This document shows, piece by piece, positions 8,497-17,041 of a stretch of DNA of 64,000 bases. The notes beneath the pieces are model-generated. The model was not told the DNA's origin. It did not search any database and saw nothing but the letters and a program-made list of their open reading frames with translations. The DNA is from DYJE01 sp041660385 (GTDB taxonomy: Bacteria > Desulfobacterota > Desulfobacteria > Desulfobacterales > Desulfolunaceae): positions 1 through 64,000 of the forward strand of contig JBAZWJ010000004.1 of the NCBI GenBank assembly GCA_041660385.1, read 5' to 3'. The translations under genes were made by a program, and so were the position numbers. Within the stretch, counting starts at the first letter, position 1. Each line of letters begins with the position of its first letter.

Positions 8497-9927
8497 ATGC
8501 TGAACTTATTGGAATGTACTCCCATTGCCCAGTTTGCCATCGGGTTGGATCACAGGGTGGTTGTGTGGAACAAGGCCTGTGAGCTTTTAACCGGGGTGCC
8601 AGCCCGGAAAATGATCGGGACCGACCATCAATGGGAGCCCTTTTACGAACACAAACGGCCTGTTTTAGCGGACCTGATTATTGAGCAGGACTATGAGAAG
8701 TTTCTGGAAATATATGAAGGGAAAAATCCTTCAAAGTCTGAAATCGTTCCCCATGCCTGGGAGGCCACTGATTTTTTCGAAAACACCAATGGGAAGGCCC
8801 GGTATATCTATTTCCTTGCTGCACCGGTCTTTGACAAGGGTGGAAACATGACCGGTGCGGTGACGACCCTCCAGGATATTACCCAGCAAAAACTCTGGGA
8901 AATTAATATGAGAAAAGAGTCGGAGTGGCTTCAGAAACAGAACATCCTCCTCCGCTCGTCGATGAAGGAGCGGTTTCGGTTTTGTGATATTATTGGCAAA
9001 AGTAAAAAGATGCAGGATGTATACGATCTGATTCTGAAGGCGGCGTCTTCGTCGGATAACGTGATTATTGTCGGTGAATCCGGTGTGGGTAAAGAGCTTG
9101 TTGCCCGTGCGATTCATGATATGAGCGGACGAAAAGAGCAGCAATTTGTTACAGTGAATTGCGGCGCTATTCCTGAAACATTGCTTGAGACAGAGTTCTT
9201 CGGTCATACGAAGGGGGCTTTTACCGGAGCTCATGCAGCGAAAAAGGGATTCCTTGATAAGGCCAACGGGGGTACTCTGTTTCTTGACGAGGTTGGTGAG
9301 CTTTCTCTGGGGATGCAGGTGAAACTGCTTCGTGCCATTGAAGGTGGGGGATATTCTCAGGTAGGTAGCAACGAGGTCATTCATTCGGATTTCAGAATAG
9401 TTGCCGCAACACACCGTAATCTGATTGAAGAGGTAAGCCTTGGTCGATTCAGGGAGGATTTTTTTTACAGAATTTACGTGATCCCTGTTGTGATCCCAAC
9501 CTTGCGTGAAAGAAAGGAAGATCTGGTGCTCCTTGTGGATCATTTTTTACAGAAACTGGGGTCTGATCTGAGCATCGATTCAATACCCGGACGAGATATT
9601 GAGGCGTTTTACAATTACAACTGGCCTGGGAATGTCAGGGAACTGCAAAATGTTCTTCGTCGTTATGTGACGCTTAAACAGGTGGATTTTACAGGCGGAG
9701 GAAGAAAACCCCCTTCAGAAATATCGGAGGGCGAGGCGGAACTGGTTTCAGACTCGGCTTCCCTTAATGATGCAGTTGAAACATTTGAAAAAAAACTCAT
9801 TGTCAAAACCCTCGAAATGAATCGGTGGCATCGGATGAATGCTGCCAGGTCGCTGGGAGTTTCAAGACGGACCCTGTTTCGTAAGATGGAACGATATGGG
9901 CTTGAATCGGCTCAGAATGAGTCATAA
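8497..9927 (+). CDS. PAS-AAA+ sigma-54-dependent activator, probable regulator of the acetate transporter
   Basis: A 476-residue activator starting at an ATG with GAGGA nine bases upstream. The N-terminal 130 residues are a PAS domain (FAIGLDHRVVVWNKACELLTG, ending in a DIT motif). A short coiled linker leads to an AAA+ domain with Walker A GESGVGKE, an intact GAFTGA loop, Walker B LFLDEVGE and the RIYVIPVVIP/LRERKEDL segment. The C-terminal HTH_8 (RMNAARSLGVSRRTLFRKM) binds DNA. There is no receiver domain, so the signal is sensed by PAS directly. The next gene, an acetate transporter, has a well-formed sigma-54 promoter 273 bases after this stop; I infer that this protein activates it. Confidence 0.9.
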   Translation: MLNLLECTPIAQFAIGLDHRVVVWNKACELLTGVPARKMIGTDHQWEPFYEHKRPVLADLIIEQDYEKFLEIYEGKNPSKSEIVPHAWEATDFFENTNGKARYIYFLAAPVFDKGGNMTGAVTTLQDITQQKLWEINMRKESEWLQKQNILLRSSMKERFRFCDIIGKSKKMQDVYDLILKAASSSDNVIIVGESGVGKELVARAIHDMSGRKEQQFVTVNCGAIPETLLETEFFGHTKGAFTGAHAAKKGFLDKANGGTLFLDEVGELSLGMQVKLLRAIEGGGYSQVGSNEVIHSDFRIVAATHRNLIEEVSLGRFREDFFYRIYVIPVVIPTLRERKEDLVLLVDHFLQKLGSDLSIDSIPGRDIEAFYNYNWPGNVRELQNVLRRYVTLKQVDFTGGGRKPPSEISEGEAELVSDSASLNDAVETFEKKLIVKTLEMNRWHRMNAARSLGVSRRTLFRKMERYGLESAQNES

Positions 9928-10287
9928 TTGGCGCATTTGAATATGCTATAATATTTCAGATTGTTATGGATATGTGTTAGGCTTGTGGGCCATTTATGGC
10001 TCGTTGACTAGCGATACTACATTCCATCCGTCCCGCCCTGGGACCTTATGGTCATGCAGACGCACTGTGTGTGCTTTTCCCCATTTATCCGTTTATTTTA
10101 TTATAAATTCAATTGTTTAATTATATATTTTTAACGGCTATTGAGTCGGGCTGTCGTTGCCACCTATCCGCGATGGTGGATCATTTCAAGTTTATGGTGT
10201 TGGCGTAACCTTTGCACGAAGGGTCGCTTCCTTGTCTCTACAGGACAGGGCATTTTAAAATTGATATGAAAAAGGAGAGATTGATAC
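9928..10287. other. Regulatory spacer between the PAS activator and the transporter
   Basis: No gene. It holds the sigma-54 promoter at 10201-10216 and, 60-200 bases upstream of it, several short inverted repeats that could be activator sites, for example GACC-TTAT-GGTC at 10042-10053. The distance is right for enhancer-type binding, but the sites are weak and not proven. Confidence 0.4.
10201..10216 (+). promoter_or_regulatory. Sigma-54 (RpoN) promoter for the acetate transporter
   Basis: The sequence TGGCGTA-ACCT-TTGCA matches the -24/-12 consensus TGGCACG-N4-TTGCW, with the invariant GG (10202-10203) and GC (10214-10215) separated by exactly ten bases. Transcription would start near 10227, leaving a 60-base leader before the transporter ATG with its AAGGAGA ribosome site. 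The upstream neighbour encodes a sigma-54 activator. Confidence 0.75.
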
Positions 10288-10851
10288 ATGAAGAGCGATA
10301 CTTTGGCTAATCCTGGGCCTCTTGGACTTATGGGCTTTGGAATGACAACCGTTTTACTGAACATTCATAATGCCGGTTTTTTTCCCATCAGTTCCATGAT
10401 TCTGGCCATGGGCCTTTTTTACGGTGGTCTTGCACAGATTATCGCCGGAATTCTTGAATTCAGAAAAGGAAATACCTTCGGTATGACAGCATTTATTTCT
10501 TACGGCCATTTCTGGCTGACACTGGTTGGTCTGATTGTTATGCCCAAAATGGGTTGGACGGAATCAACACCGGAAATGTTTATGGGCTGGTATCTGTTTT
10601 TGTGGGGCGTTTTTACATTCTTCATGTTTTTTGGGACACTGAAATCAAACAGGGGGCTTCAGTTTGTTTTTGGCAGCCTCACTGTGCTGTTTTTTTTGTT
10701 GGCTGTAAGGGATTGGACGGGTTCCGAACTGGTTGGGCGAATTGCCGGTTTCGAGGGGATTATCTGCGGACTCAGCGCCATTTACCTTGCCATGGCGGAA
10801 GTGCTCAATGAACAATACAACAGATCAGTTCTTCCGATAGGGCAGAGCTAA
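10288..10851 (+). CDS. satP: Acetate/succinate transporter, GPR1/FUN34/YaaH family
   Basis: A 187-residue inner-membrane protein with six predicted helices, the family length. The signature NPGPLGLMGFGMTT near residue 8 matches the NPAPLGL motif of YaaH/SatP proteins, and FISYGHFW near residue 70 matches the second conserved motif. These proteins move acetate and related short carboxylates with protons. In an organism that oxidises fatty acids to acetyl-CoA this could export or take up acetate. It is a single-gene unit: sigma-54 promoter at 10201, strong ribosome site, and a strong hairpin after the stop. Control by the PAS activator upstream is inferred from position. Confidence 0.92.
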   Translation: MKSDTLANPGPLGLMGFGMTTVLLNIHNAGFFPISSMILAMGLFYGGLAQIIAGILEFRKGNTFGMTAFISYGHFWLTLVGLIVMPKMGWTESTPEMFMGWYLFLWGVFTFFMFFGTLKSNRGLQFVFGSLTVLFFLLAVRDWTGSELVGRIAGFEGIICGLSAIYLAMAEVLNEQYNRSVLPIGQS

Positions 10852-10880
10852 ACAATTGCTTTTTGTATTAGTAAAAAAAA

Positions 10881-10912
10881 TAAGGCGATTGCCGGTTTCT
10901 GCAATCGCCTTA
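10881..10912 (-). terminator. Rho-independent terminator between convergent genes
   Basis: A perfect 12-base stem (TAAGGCGATTGC and its complement) with an eight-base loop. Read on the minus strand it is followed by a run of eight T, so it ends the mltB-like unit. It may also serve the transporter gene on the plus strand, where the T-run is missing. Confidence 0.85.
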
Positions 10913-10963
10913 TGAATCCATCCTCCCCATCCCCATGGAGAAAAGGGTTTTACCCCTACCGGA

Positions 10964-11197
10964 TTATTCGTTTACTTTACTTTCGTCCGCTGGGACCTTG
11001 CCTTTTCGGAAACCGAAAAGAAGGTAAAACACCCACCCGATGAACGGAAAAACAGCCACAAGACCCCAGAGTGCTTTGGCCCGTGTGGAGCCGAAATCCT
11101 TTCGTAAGACATCGGTGATGGCCAGCATGGTGATCGCGAAGAACAACAGGCCTATACCGGCCCAGACCGTTATGGTGTGCATCAATGCGCTATCCAT
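10964..11197 (-). CDS. Small membrane protein with PLDc_N domain
   Basis: A 77-residue protein of two membrane helices (about 9-28 and 43-62) separated by a short basic segment. The pattern ALWGLVAVFPFIGWVFYLLFG is that of the PLDc_N family, the membrane anchor found at the front of cardiolipin synthases and also as a stand-alone protein of unknown job. Its ATG overlaps the end of the transglycosylase gene by eight bases, so translation is probably coupled. Ends with a charged tail (FRKGKVPADESKVNE). Confidence 0.78.
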   Translation of the reverse strand: MDSALMHTITVWAGIGLLFFAITMLAITDVLRKDFGSTRAKALWGLVAVFPFIGWVFYLLFGFRKGKVPADESKVNE

Positions 11198-12092
11198 TTT
11201 CCCCCTTCAGTAATTTTGAAATCCTCATGAGAATGGTGACGTAAGGGTCACTGTGATTATAAGCATAGAGGACTTTCTGGGTCTTTTCATGGTCCAGATC
11301 CGATTGCCAGCCGTGGTGTTTCAGGTAATTGGCCACACTGGCGATAGCGTCGGCGTGGTCGAATAAATCAATGATCCCGTCTTCGTTACCGTCTTCTGCC
11401 AGAAAGAGGATGTTGCTCGGCATGAACTGGGGGATTCCCATGGCACCGGCATACGATCCTTTGACTGAAAAAGGGTCTAATTTTTCATGATCCACGTACC
11501 GCAAAAAGGCGGTCAGTTCCTTGTAAGCCCAGGCAGACTTCAATTCCGATTTCTTTAAGAAATCTTCCCTTGAAATCCTTTTATTTTCGTCAAGCGCAGC
11601 CCATACGTCTTCACGAACAACCGGAGCCGATAATGCGGCCATGGTAGCCAGCGTGTTGATCACAGGGCGTTTCCCGACGAAGGTGCCAAGTCCTGTTTCC
11701 ACAAGGATTATGGCTGCGATCACCGTTTTGTCAACACCGAATTTCTGTTCGACACGGTCGAAATGATCACCGTATTTCTTCATATACTGTTTCGCCAGAT
11801 AAATGGATGTCTCGTTGGCAAAGGACTCGTAGTTGAGTGTGGACTCGTTGTGAACGAAATAAAGTCCCGCGCCTCTGGCATCAAACGTCAGATCAATGTT
11901 GTTGAAAATAGACTCAACCAGGCAGGAATCGAAGCCATCCTGGATAAGTCTCTGTTCAAGCAGCTTAAAATACCAGTCGTTTTCCGCTTGTTTTTCTTGG
12001 CCGCCGAAAGAAGGCATAGCCATGAAAAAAAATAGAACGAAAAGACTATATTTAAAAATGTATTTTCTAATTTGAAAAGTGAAAACCATCAT
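11190..12092 (-). CDS. mltB: Lytic murein transglycosylase, MltB/SLT_2 family
   Basis: A 300-residue periplasmic enzyme that cleaves the glycan strands of peptidoglycan with anhydro-muramic acid formation. Residues 1-31 form a signal peptide ending in PSFGGQ; no lipobox cysteine is seen, unlike E. coli MltB. The catalytic Glu sits in ILVETGLG (near residue 134), followed by NTLATMA, GSYAGAMGIPQFMPSN and DLFDHADAIASVANYLKHHGW, all typical of the SLT_2 domain. A DGNEDGIIDLFD stretch resembles the calcium loop of MltB. The downstream PLDc_N membrane protein overlaps by eight bases. Confidence 0.9.
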   Translation of the reverse strand: MMVFTFQIRKYIFKYSLFVLFFFMAMPSFGGQEKQAENDWYFKLLEQRLIQDGFDSCLVESIFNNIDLTFDARGAGLYFVHNESTLNYESFANETSIYLAKQYMKKYGDHFDRVEQKFGVDKTVIAAIILVETGLGTFVGKRPVINTLATMAALSAPVVREDVWAALDENKRISREDFLKKSELKSAWAYKELTAFLRYVDHEKLDPFSVKGSYAGAMGIPQFMPSNILFLAEDGNEDGIIDLFDHADAIASVANYLKHHGWQSDLDHEKTQKVLYAYNHSDPYVTILMRISKLLKGENG

Positions 12093-12166
12093 AACAATCC
12101 TTCATGTGCGCCTATATCCGTCGGCTTTATTAAAGAGCCACGAAAATAGAAAAGAGGAACATGATG

Positions 12167-12202
12167 CTCGTAAAGACACCCGTTCATGAAGTGTCTTACG
12201 AG
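12167..12202. terminator. Hairpin between PHP gene and mltB
   Basis: CTCGTAAAGACAC pairs with GTGTCTTACGAG (one bulged A) around an 11-base loop. It lies about 160 bases past the stop of the PHP gene and 75 bases upstream of the mltB start, both on the minus strand. There is no T-run, so it may be a processing or leader structure. The rest of 12093-12359 shows nothing else. Confidence 0.4.
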
Positions 12203-12359
12203 ATCAGGTTCCCCCCTCATCCCCCTCGCACAGCCCCCAGGTGACATTCAAGCATGTTGCATGCCAAATATTTATTGGTCGTGAAAATTCAATTTATATA
12301 GATAGTTGTAATATGGGCTGGTTGACCACCGCAAAAAATTGACAAAAAAAGGCGCTTTT

Positions 12360-13175
12360 CTATGACAAAATTTGGCACATCAGGTTTTTCAGAAGAACGG
12401 GTCTGGCCTGACGGAGGTCATAAGAAAGCAACTCTGTGTAGCCTGCTGACGATAAAATGGCCAGGGCTCTGCCAATGTGAAGTCCGACATTTTCAGGGCT
12501 GTGTGCGTCTGAACCGATGGTGAAGGGAATATTCAGGGCAAAGCATCGATTGACAAAGGACTCTGAGGGATAGCACTCTTCGGCTGGGTGGTCCCATCCG
12601 GCGGTGTTGAATTCCAGGGCCAGCCCTTTTTCGGCAATGCGATGGAGGAACTCCGCCACCAGAGGGTCAAGATGGTCGGGAATCGTTAAACCCGTTTTTT
12701 TAACAATATCCGGATGGCAGATAAAATCGAAATAGGGCCATTCCAGCATACGGATCAGCCCTTCGAAATAGGCTTCTACCAATGCGTTCCTTTCAGTCAT
12801 GCTTTCGGGGGGCTTCATTTTCCGACTGGCAACGTTGAAACCGTTGACGAAATGGAATGATCCGCCAATGGCGTCAAAGTCATAACGGGCAAGGACGTCT
12901 TCGATTATCCCCTTGCTTTGTGGAAGGAAATCCACTTCAAGTCCGGCCCGGATGGTGATTTGTCCTTTGTACGTGTTCCGAAGGCAGGCGATGGCCTGCA
13001 TGTACATGGGGATTTCTCTGAGGTTCATGGAATTCTTCACGCCTGGGCCGTCGGGGATAAAATGATCGAGGAAACAGATTTCCGTCAATCCTTTGCCGAT
13101 GGCACTTCGGATATAGTCTTCCATGCTGCCGTTCGCATGGTTGCAAAGGGGGGTGTGGATGTGATAATCAATCAT
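12360..13175 (-). CDS. PHP-domain phosphatase, histidinol-phosphatase (HisJ/HisK) family
   Basis: About 271 residues from the ATG at 13175; the longer reading to 13316 would run across the divergent radA promoter. PHP metal-ligand motifs are visible: DYHIHTPLCNHANG (residues 3-16), a Glu in RAGLEVDF, GSFHF, CHPDIVKK and GSDAHSPENVG near the C-terminus. This pattern matches the histidinol-phosphate phosphatase branch, which removes phosphate in histidine biosynthesis. It is not linked to the his genes of this window (23043, 36778, 37662), so assignment to histidine synthesis is likely but not certain. Divergent from radA, 93 bases apart. Confidence 0.82.
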   Translation of the reverse strand: MIDYHIHTPLCNHANGSMEDYIRSAIGKGLTEICFLDHFIPDGPGVKNSMNLREIPMYMQAIACLRNTYKGQITIRAGLEVDFLPQSKGIIEDVLARYDFDAIGGSFHFVNGFNVASRKMKPPESMTERNALVEAYFEGLIRMLEWPYFDFICHPDIVKKTGLTIPDHLDPLVAEFLHRIAEKGLALEFNTAGWDHPAEECYPSESFVNRCFALNIPFTIGSDAHSPENVGLHIGRALAILSSAGYTELLSYDLRQARPVLLKNLMCQILS

Positions 13176-13268
13176 GACCTGTTCGTGAAACTTTAAAAAG
13201 CTGTATCTGGTTTTAAACAATCCGATAAACGATAACCGGAACATAACAGAATCGAAAGAACCGTCATA

Positions 13269-14636
13269 GTGAAAAGAAAACAGAAAACCGTTTACAGCTG
13301 CCAGGCCTGCGGCCACAAGAGCCCCCGTTGGATGGGGAAGTGCCCCGGCTGCGGAGAGTGGGACACTCTGGTGGAGGAGAGCGAACAGACCGGTGGGTAT
13401 GGAATAGCTAGTAGCCAGTCTTTTGCGCGGGCTGCTAAACCCATATCTGTGGCGGAGGTGGAGTGCAGTGACGAATTCAGATTTTCCACGGGGATATCGG
13501 AATTCGACAGGGTTTTAGGTGGTGGGCTGGTTGAAGGCTCTCTTGTTCTTATTGGCGGCGACCCCGGTATCGGAAAGTCTACATTGATGCTACAGGCCCT
13601 TCACGGCATTTGTGAAGGGGGCCGGAACGTGCTTTACGTTTCCGGTGAGGAATCCGTTCGTCAAATCAAAATGAGAAGCGGGCGGCTTGGTGTATCAAGC
13701 CCCAAGCTATTTGTGCTTTCAGAAATCGACTTGGAAATCATCCTTGCCACGGTGGAAGCAGAAAAGCCCGATGTTCTTGTCATAGATAGTATTCAGACCA
13801 TGTACAACCCCGGACTCAGCTCGGCTCCGGGCAGTGTGAGCCAGGTCCGTGAAGCCACATTGAAGCTTCTGGTTATGGCCAAACGGAGCGGTATTCCTGT
13901 TTTTCTCATCGGGCATGTGACAAAAGATGGAGCTATTGCCGGCCCAAGGGTCATGGAGCATATGGTGGATACGGTGCTGTACTTCGAAGGCGATAACCAT
14001 CACGTGTTTCGAGTGCTCCGGGCTGTCAAGAACCGATTTGGATCCACCAACGAAATCGGGGTGTTTGAAATGAAAGATCGTGGTCTTGACGAAGTGCCCA
14101 ATCCATCAGCCGTTTTTCTTTCCGAAAGACCGGAACAGTCACCGGGTTCTGTGGTTACGGCCTGTATGGAAGGATCTCGGCCCATTCTTGTTGAAATTCA
14201 AGGGCTTGCAAGCAGCAGTAACCTGGGGACTCCACGGAGGACTGTCCTGGGGCTAGATCAGAACAGGGTCTCCCTTCTGGTGGCCGTGATGGAAAAGAAA
14301 CTGGGTATGCACTTGACCGGGCTGGATATCTTCATGAACGTGGCAGGTGGGGTGAAAATTACGGAACCCTCGGTGGATATGGCCATTGTTACCGCCATAG
14401 CTTCAAGCTTTCTCGACCGGCCTGTGCCCGACGGTGTGGCGGTTTTGGGCGAAGTAGGTTTGACCGGTGAAGTTCGGGCTGTGAGCCGTATGGATATTAG
14501 GTCCGTGGAATTAAAAAAAATGGGGTTCACCCGGATTATCGCCCCCATGAGCAGCCTGAAAGGCCTTACAGGGCTTGACGGCATAACCGTTAACGGCGTG
14601 AGAAATCTGAACGAAGCCATGGAGATTGTGTTTTAG
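13269..14636 (+). CDS. radA: DNA repair protein RadA
   Basis: A 455-residue RecA-like branch-migration helicase used in recombinational repair, of usual length. It starts at GTG (13269). Order: C4 zinc finger (C11-C14-C25-C28), RecA core with Walker A GGDPGIGKST (96-105), the RadA-specific KNRFGS motif near 256, and a Lon-like C-terminal domain (VAGGVKITEPSVDMAI and GEVGLTGEVR). All motifs are intact. It leads a co-directional run radA-rlmE-yebC-yebG; rlmE begins one base after the radA stop. Confidence 0.97.
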   Translation: MKRKQKTVYSCQACGHKSPRWMGKCPGCGEWDTLVEESEQTGGYGIASSQSFARAAKPISVAEVECSDEFRFSTGISEFDRVLGGGLVEGSLVLIGGDPGIGKSTLMLQALHGICEGGRNVLYVSGEESVRQIKMRSGRLGVSSPKLFVLSEIDLEIILATVEAEKPDVLVIDSIQTMYNPGLSSAPGSVSQVREATLKLLVMAKRSGIPVFLIGHVTKDGAIAGPRVMEHMVDTVLYFEGDNHHVFRVLRAVKNRFGSTNEIGVFEMKDRGLDEVPNPSAVFLSERPEQSPGSVVTACMEGSRPILVEIQGLASSSNLGTPRRTVLGLDQNRVSLLVAVMEKKLGMHLTGLDIFMNVAGGVKITEPSVDMAIVTAIASSFLDRPVPDGVAVLGEVGLTGEVRAVSRMDIRSVELKKMGFTRIIAPMSSLKGLTGLDGITVNGVRNLNEAMEIVF

Positions 14637-14637
14637 T

Positions 14638-15267
14638 ATGAAATTCAGACCTCTTAAAGACAAACCACAGAATAAGAAACCCAAGAACGCCTGGGATGAT
14701 GATCACTACACCCGCAAGGCGAAAAAAGATGATTACCCGGCAAGATCCGTTTATAAACTTCAGGAAATTCAGAGCAAGTTTACACTGATAAAAAAAAATG
14801 ATAGGGTTCTCGATCTCGGGTGTTTCCCAGGGTCCTGGCTGATACATGCGGCAGAACTGACAGGGCAGGGTGGGCGTGTTTACGGAATAGACCTCAAGCA
14901 GGTCACTGTGAAGCTGCCTCCCCATGCAAAGGCATTTGAAGGAGATATCCTTGAACCTGGTGTTTTGATCTCGGAAATTCTCCAGGAAAAATACCGGGTC
15001 GTATTGAGCGACATGGCTCCTGCCACAACCGGGATGAAAGATGTGGACGCTGCCCGGTCATTCGAGCTGAGTTCCATGGCTCTCAGCGTGGCGGAACGTG
15101 TTCTTGAACAAGGCGGCTCCTTTGTCTGTAAAATTTTTCAGGGAGAGGATATGACAATGTTTATCGAAAACGTCAGAGCGGTTTTCGAAAAGCACAAATT
15201 GTTCAAACCTGAAAGTTGCAGAAAACAAAGCAAAGAAATATACATCATAGGTCTTGAAAAAAAATGA
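14638..15267 (+). CDS. rlmE: 23S rRNA 2'-O-ribose methyltransferase RlmE (FtsJ)
   Basis: A 209-residue SAM-dependent enzyme that methylates a uridine in the A-loop of 23S rRNA. Start taken at the ATG at 14638, one base past the radA stop; an in-frame ATG at 14626 would overlap radA. The K-D-K-E catalytic set is visible: Lys in ARSVYKLQEI, Asp in LSDMAPATTG, Lys in FVCKIFQGED and Glu in SKEIYIIG. The SAM motif is VLDLGCFPGSW. No reason for the link with radA is known beyond shared transcription. Confidence 0.94.
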   Translation: MKFRPLKDKPQNKKPKNAWDDDHYTRKAKKDDYPARSVYKLQEIQSKFTLIKKNDRVLDLGCFPGSWLIHAAELTGQGGRVYGIDLKQVTVKLPPHAKAFEGDILEPGVLISEILQEKYRVVLSDMAPATTGMKDVDAARSFELSSMALSVAERVLEQGGSFVCKIFQGEDMTMFIENVRAVFEKHKLFKPESCRKQSKEIYIIGLEKK

Positions 15268-15345
15268 TGTTTGGATAAATAACTATTTCGAAAATATAGA
15301 AAAGCTTAGAAATAAAAAAATGTTTTCCAAAAAACAGGAGGATAG

Positions 15346-16080
15346 ATGTCAGGACATAGTAAGTGGGCGAACATCAAACACAAAAAAGGAAAAGAAGACG
15401 CGCGGAGAGGCAAGGTCTTCACAAAATTGATCAAGGAAATCACCGTGGCAGCACGTATGGGCGGAGGTGATCCCGGTTCAAATCCCAGACTCAGATCAGC
15501 TATTCTTGCGGCCAAAGCAGAAAACATGCCCAAAGATAACCTGGAACGGGCCATTAAAAAAGGTACCGGTGAACTGGAAGGCGTGAACTACGAAGAGATG
15601 ACTTATGAAGGTTACGGGCCCGGCGGAGCCGCCATTATCGTGGAATCCCTGACCGACAACAAGAACAGAGCCATTGCCGATATCCGCCATATCTTCACTA
15701 AATGTGGTGGCAACATTGGTTCAACCGGTTGTGTGGCCTGGATGTTCGATAAAAAAGGCCTCATTGTGGTGAATAAGAAAGGTGCAAATGAAGATCTCCT
15801 CATGGAAACAGCCATTGACGCCGGTGCGGAAGACGTAAAAGACGAAGGCGATGAATTTGAAGTACTCACAGCCCCTGAAGATTTTGAAGCTGTAAAAGAA
15901 GCTTTGGACAAAGCGAAAATCGTTTGCTCTTCTGCCGAAGTCACCATGATTCCCCAGAACTACACACGCCTTGAAGGCACAGACGCTGAAAAAATGATCA
16001 AGATGATGGACGCCCTGGATGACTGTGATGATGTTCAGAACGTCCATACCAACGCAGATATTCCTGATGACATGGCGTGA
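15346..16080 (+). CDS. yebC: YebC/PmpR family protein (translation or transcription factor)
   Basis: A 244-residue TACO1/YebC protein with the unchanged N-terminus SGHSKWANIKHKKG and a strong AGGAGGA ribosome site. The family was described as a DNA-binding regulator and more recently as a ribosome-associated factor that helps with proline stretches. Full family length; conserved blocks include GGGDPGSNPRLR, NMPKDNLERAIKKG and YGPGGAA. Lies 78 bases after rlmE and 49 bases before yebG. Confidence 0.96.
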   Translation: MSGHSKWANIKHKKGKEDARRGKVFTKLIKEITVAARMGGGDPGSNPRLRSAILAAKAENMPKDNLERAIKKGTGELEGVNYEEMTYEGYGPGGAAIIVESLTDNKNRAIADIRHIFTKCGGNIGSTGCVAWMFDKKGLIVVNKKGANEDLLMETAIDAGAEDVKDEGDEFEVLTAPEDFEAVKEALDKAKIVCSSAEVTMIPQNYTRLEGTDAEKMIKMMDALDDCDDVQNVHTNADIPDDMA

Positions 16081-16129
16081 TCGAATCAAACGGGAACGGT
16101 TCAACAATTAATGTGCAAGGGAGAACACC

Positions 16130-16447
16130 ATGGCGGTCATTATTAAATTCATCGTTGTCCGGGACGGGGTGGAAAAAATGACGTTTACGACAAAAAAAGA
16201 AGCGGACGCCTATGACAGGATGCTTGATATCGCCGATGATCTTTACGATTACATCGAAACGGCCTCTTTAGGCATCGATGAAACACGTCTTGAAGAACTG
16301 AGCCTGTTCCTTGCCCGCAATAAAGATCACGTCATCAGCCTGCTTAAGGGTGCTGCTCCGATAAAAGAAACGGAGCCTTTACCGGAAAAAGCAGACAGCC
16401 CCAAAAGTAAAAAGAAAAGCGAAAGCCCGAAAGAGCAAACAGAATAA
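16130..16447 (+). CDS. yebG: YebG-family DNA damage-inducible protein
   Basis: A 105-residue protein whose first 75 residues align by eye with E. coli YebG: MAVIIKF, REGxEKMTFTTKKEADAYDRMLD and a helical LSLFLARNKDHVISLL. In E. coli yebG belongs to the LexA (SOS) regulon; the function is unknown. The tail (about 76-105) is Lys/Glu/Pro/Ser-rich and probably disordered, as in E. coli. A GAAC-G-GTTC motif sits at about 16094-16102, but its spacing does not match a known LexA box. Probably last gene of the radA run, followed by a terminator. Confidence 0.85.
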   Translation: MAVIIKFIVVRDGVEKMTFTTKKEADAYDRMLDIADDLYDYIETASLGIDETRLEELSLFLARNKDHVISLLKGAAPIKETEPLPEKADSPKSKKKSESPKEQTE

Positions 16448-16483
16448 TACTTCTGGCCTAACACACAATCGTAACGTGAAAAA

Positions 16484-16521
16484 AATGCCGTTCTGTGAAA
16501 TTCCACAGACGGCGTTTTTTT
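16484..16521 (+). terminator. Rho-independent terminator after yebG
   Basis: ATGCCGTTCTGTG pairs with CACAGACGGCGT (one bulge), loop of about six bases, followed by TTTTTTT. Ends the radA-rlmE-yebC-yebG run. Confidence 0.85.
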
Positions 16522-16712
16522 ATGCCTTATTCTAAGGGCCTAAGTACAATCAAAAGAAGCTGACGATGAGAAGTCTATAATGGCGGATTCCAAACCCACC
16601 AGGTGATTTGCTATCAACAAAAAAATGCAGGTGACAGGACAACCTATGGGTGCTAAAGTCCGTCTGTTTCTATTTATAGAAACTATTAAACGGAACTCAG
16701 GGGGCAAATAAG

Positions 16713-16994
16713 GTGGATTCATTCTATGAACTGATCGAGCTATTTAAAAAGGTGGATGATCATGAAACCATGACCCGCCTGTTCCGGGAAATTTTCACTG
16801 AAAAAGAACTCAGCGACCTTGTATTGCGCTGGGAACTTATGAAAGGCCTTCACCATGGTGAAACACAGCGAGGCATCGCTGCCAGACATGGGATCAGTCT
16901 TTGTAAAATCACCCGTGGATCCCGGCTTCTCAAAGACCCGGACTCGGTTATCAACAAACTTCTTTGCGAAATTTTCGGTGCCAAGGCACCGTGA
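16713..16994 (+). CDS. TrpR/YerC-family helix-turn-helix repressor
   Basis: A 93-residue all-helical DNA-binding protein starting at GTG (16713). It follows the Trp-repressor fold: FREIFTEKELSDLVLRWELM corresponds to the dimer helices, and QRGIAARHGISLCKITRGSRLL to the DNA-reading helix-turn-helix, where ITRGSxxLK is the TrpR signature. In enteric bacteria TrpR uses tryptophan as corepressor; here no trp gene is nearby, so ligand and targets are unknown. The 190-base spacer upstream (16523-16712) has no gene. Confidence 0.85.
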   Translation: MDSFYELIELFKKVDDHETMTRLFREIFTEKELSDLVLRWELMKGLHHGETQRGIAARHGISLCKITRGSRLLKDPDSVINKLLCEIFGAKAP

Positions 16995-17009
16995 CCCTGG
17001 CACGGCACC

Positions 17010-17041
17010 CAATTGAAAAAAGACAATCACTTTTTTGATTG
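17010..17041 (+). terminator. Weak hairpin between the TrpR-like gene and motB
   Basis: CAATTGAAAAAAG pairs with CTTTTTTGATTG with a mismatch and a bulge, loop about seven bases. It overlaps the motB stop codon at 17027-17029. AT-rich and without a clear downstream T-run; possibly a shared terminator of the two convergent genes. Confidence 0.3.
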
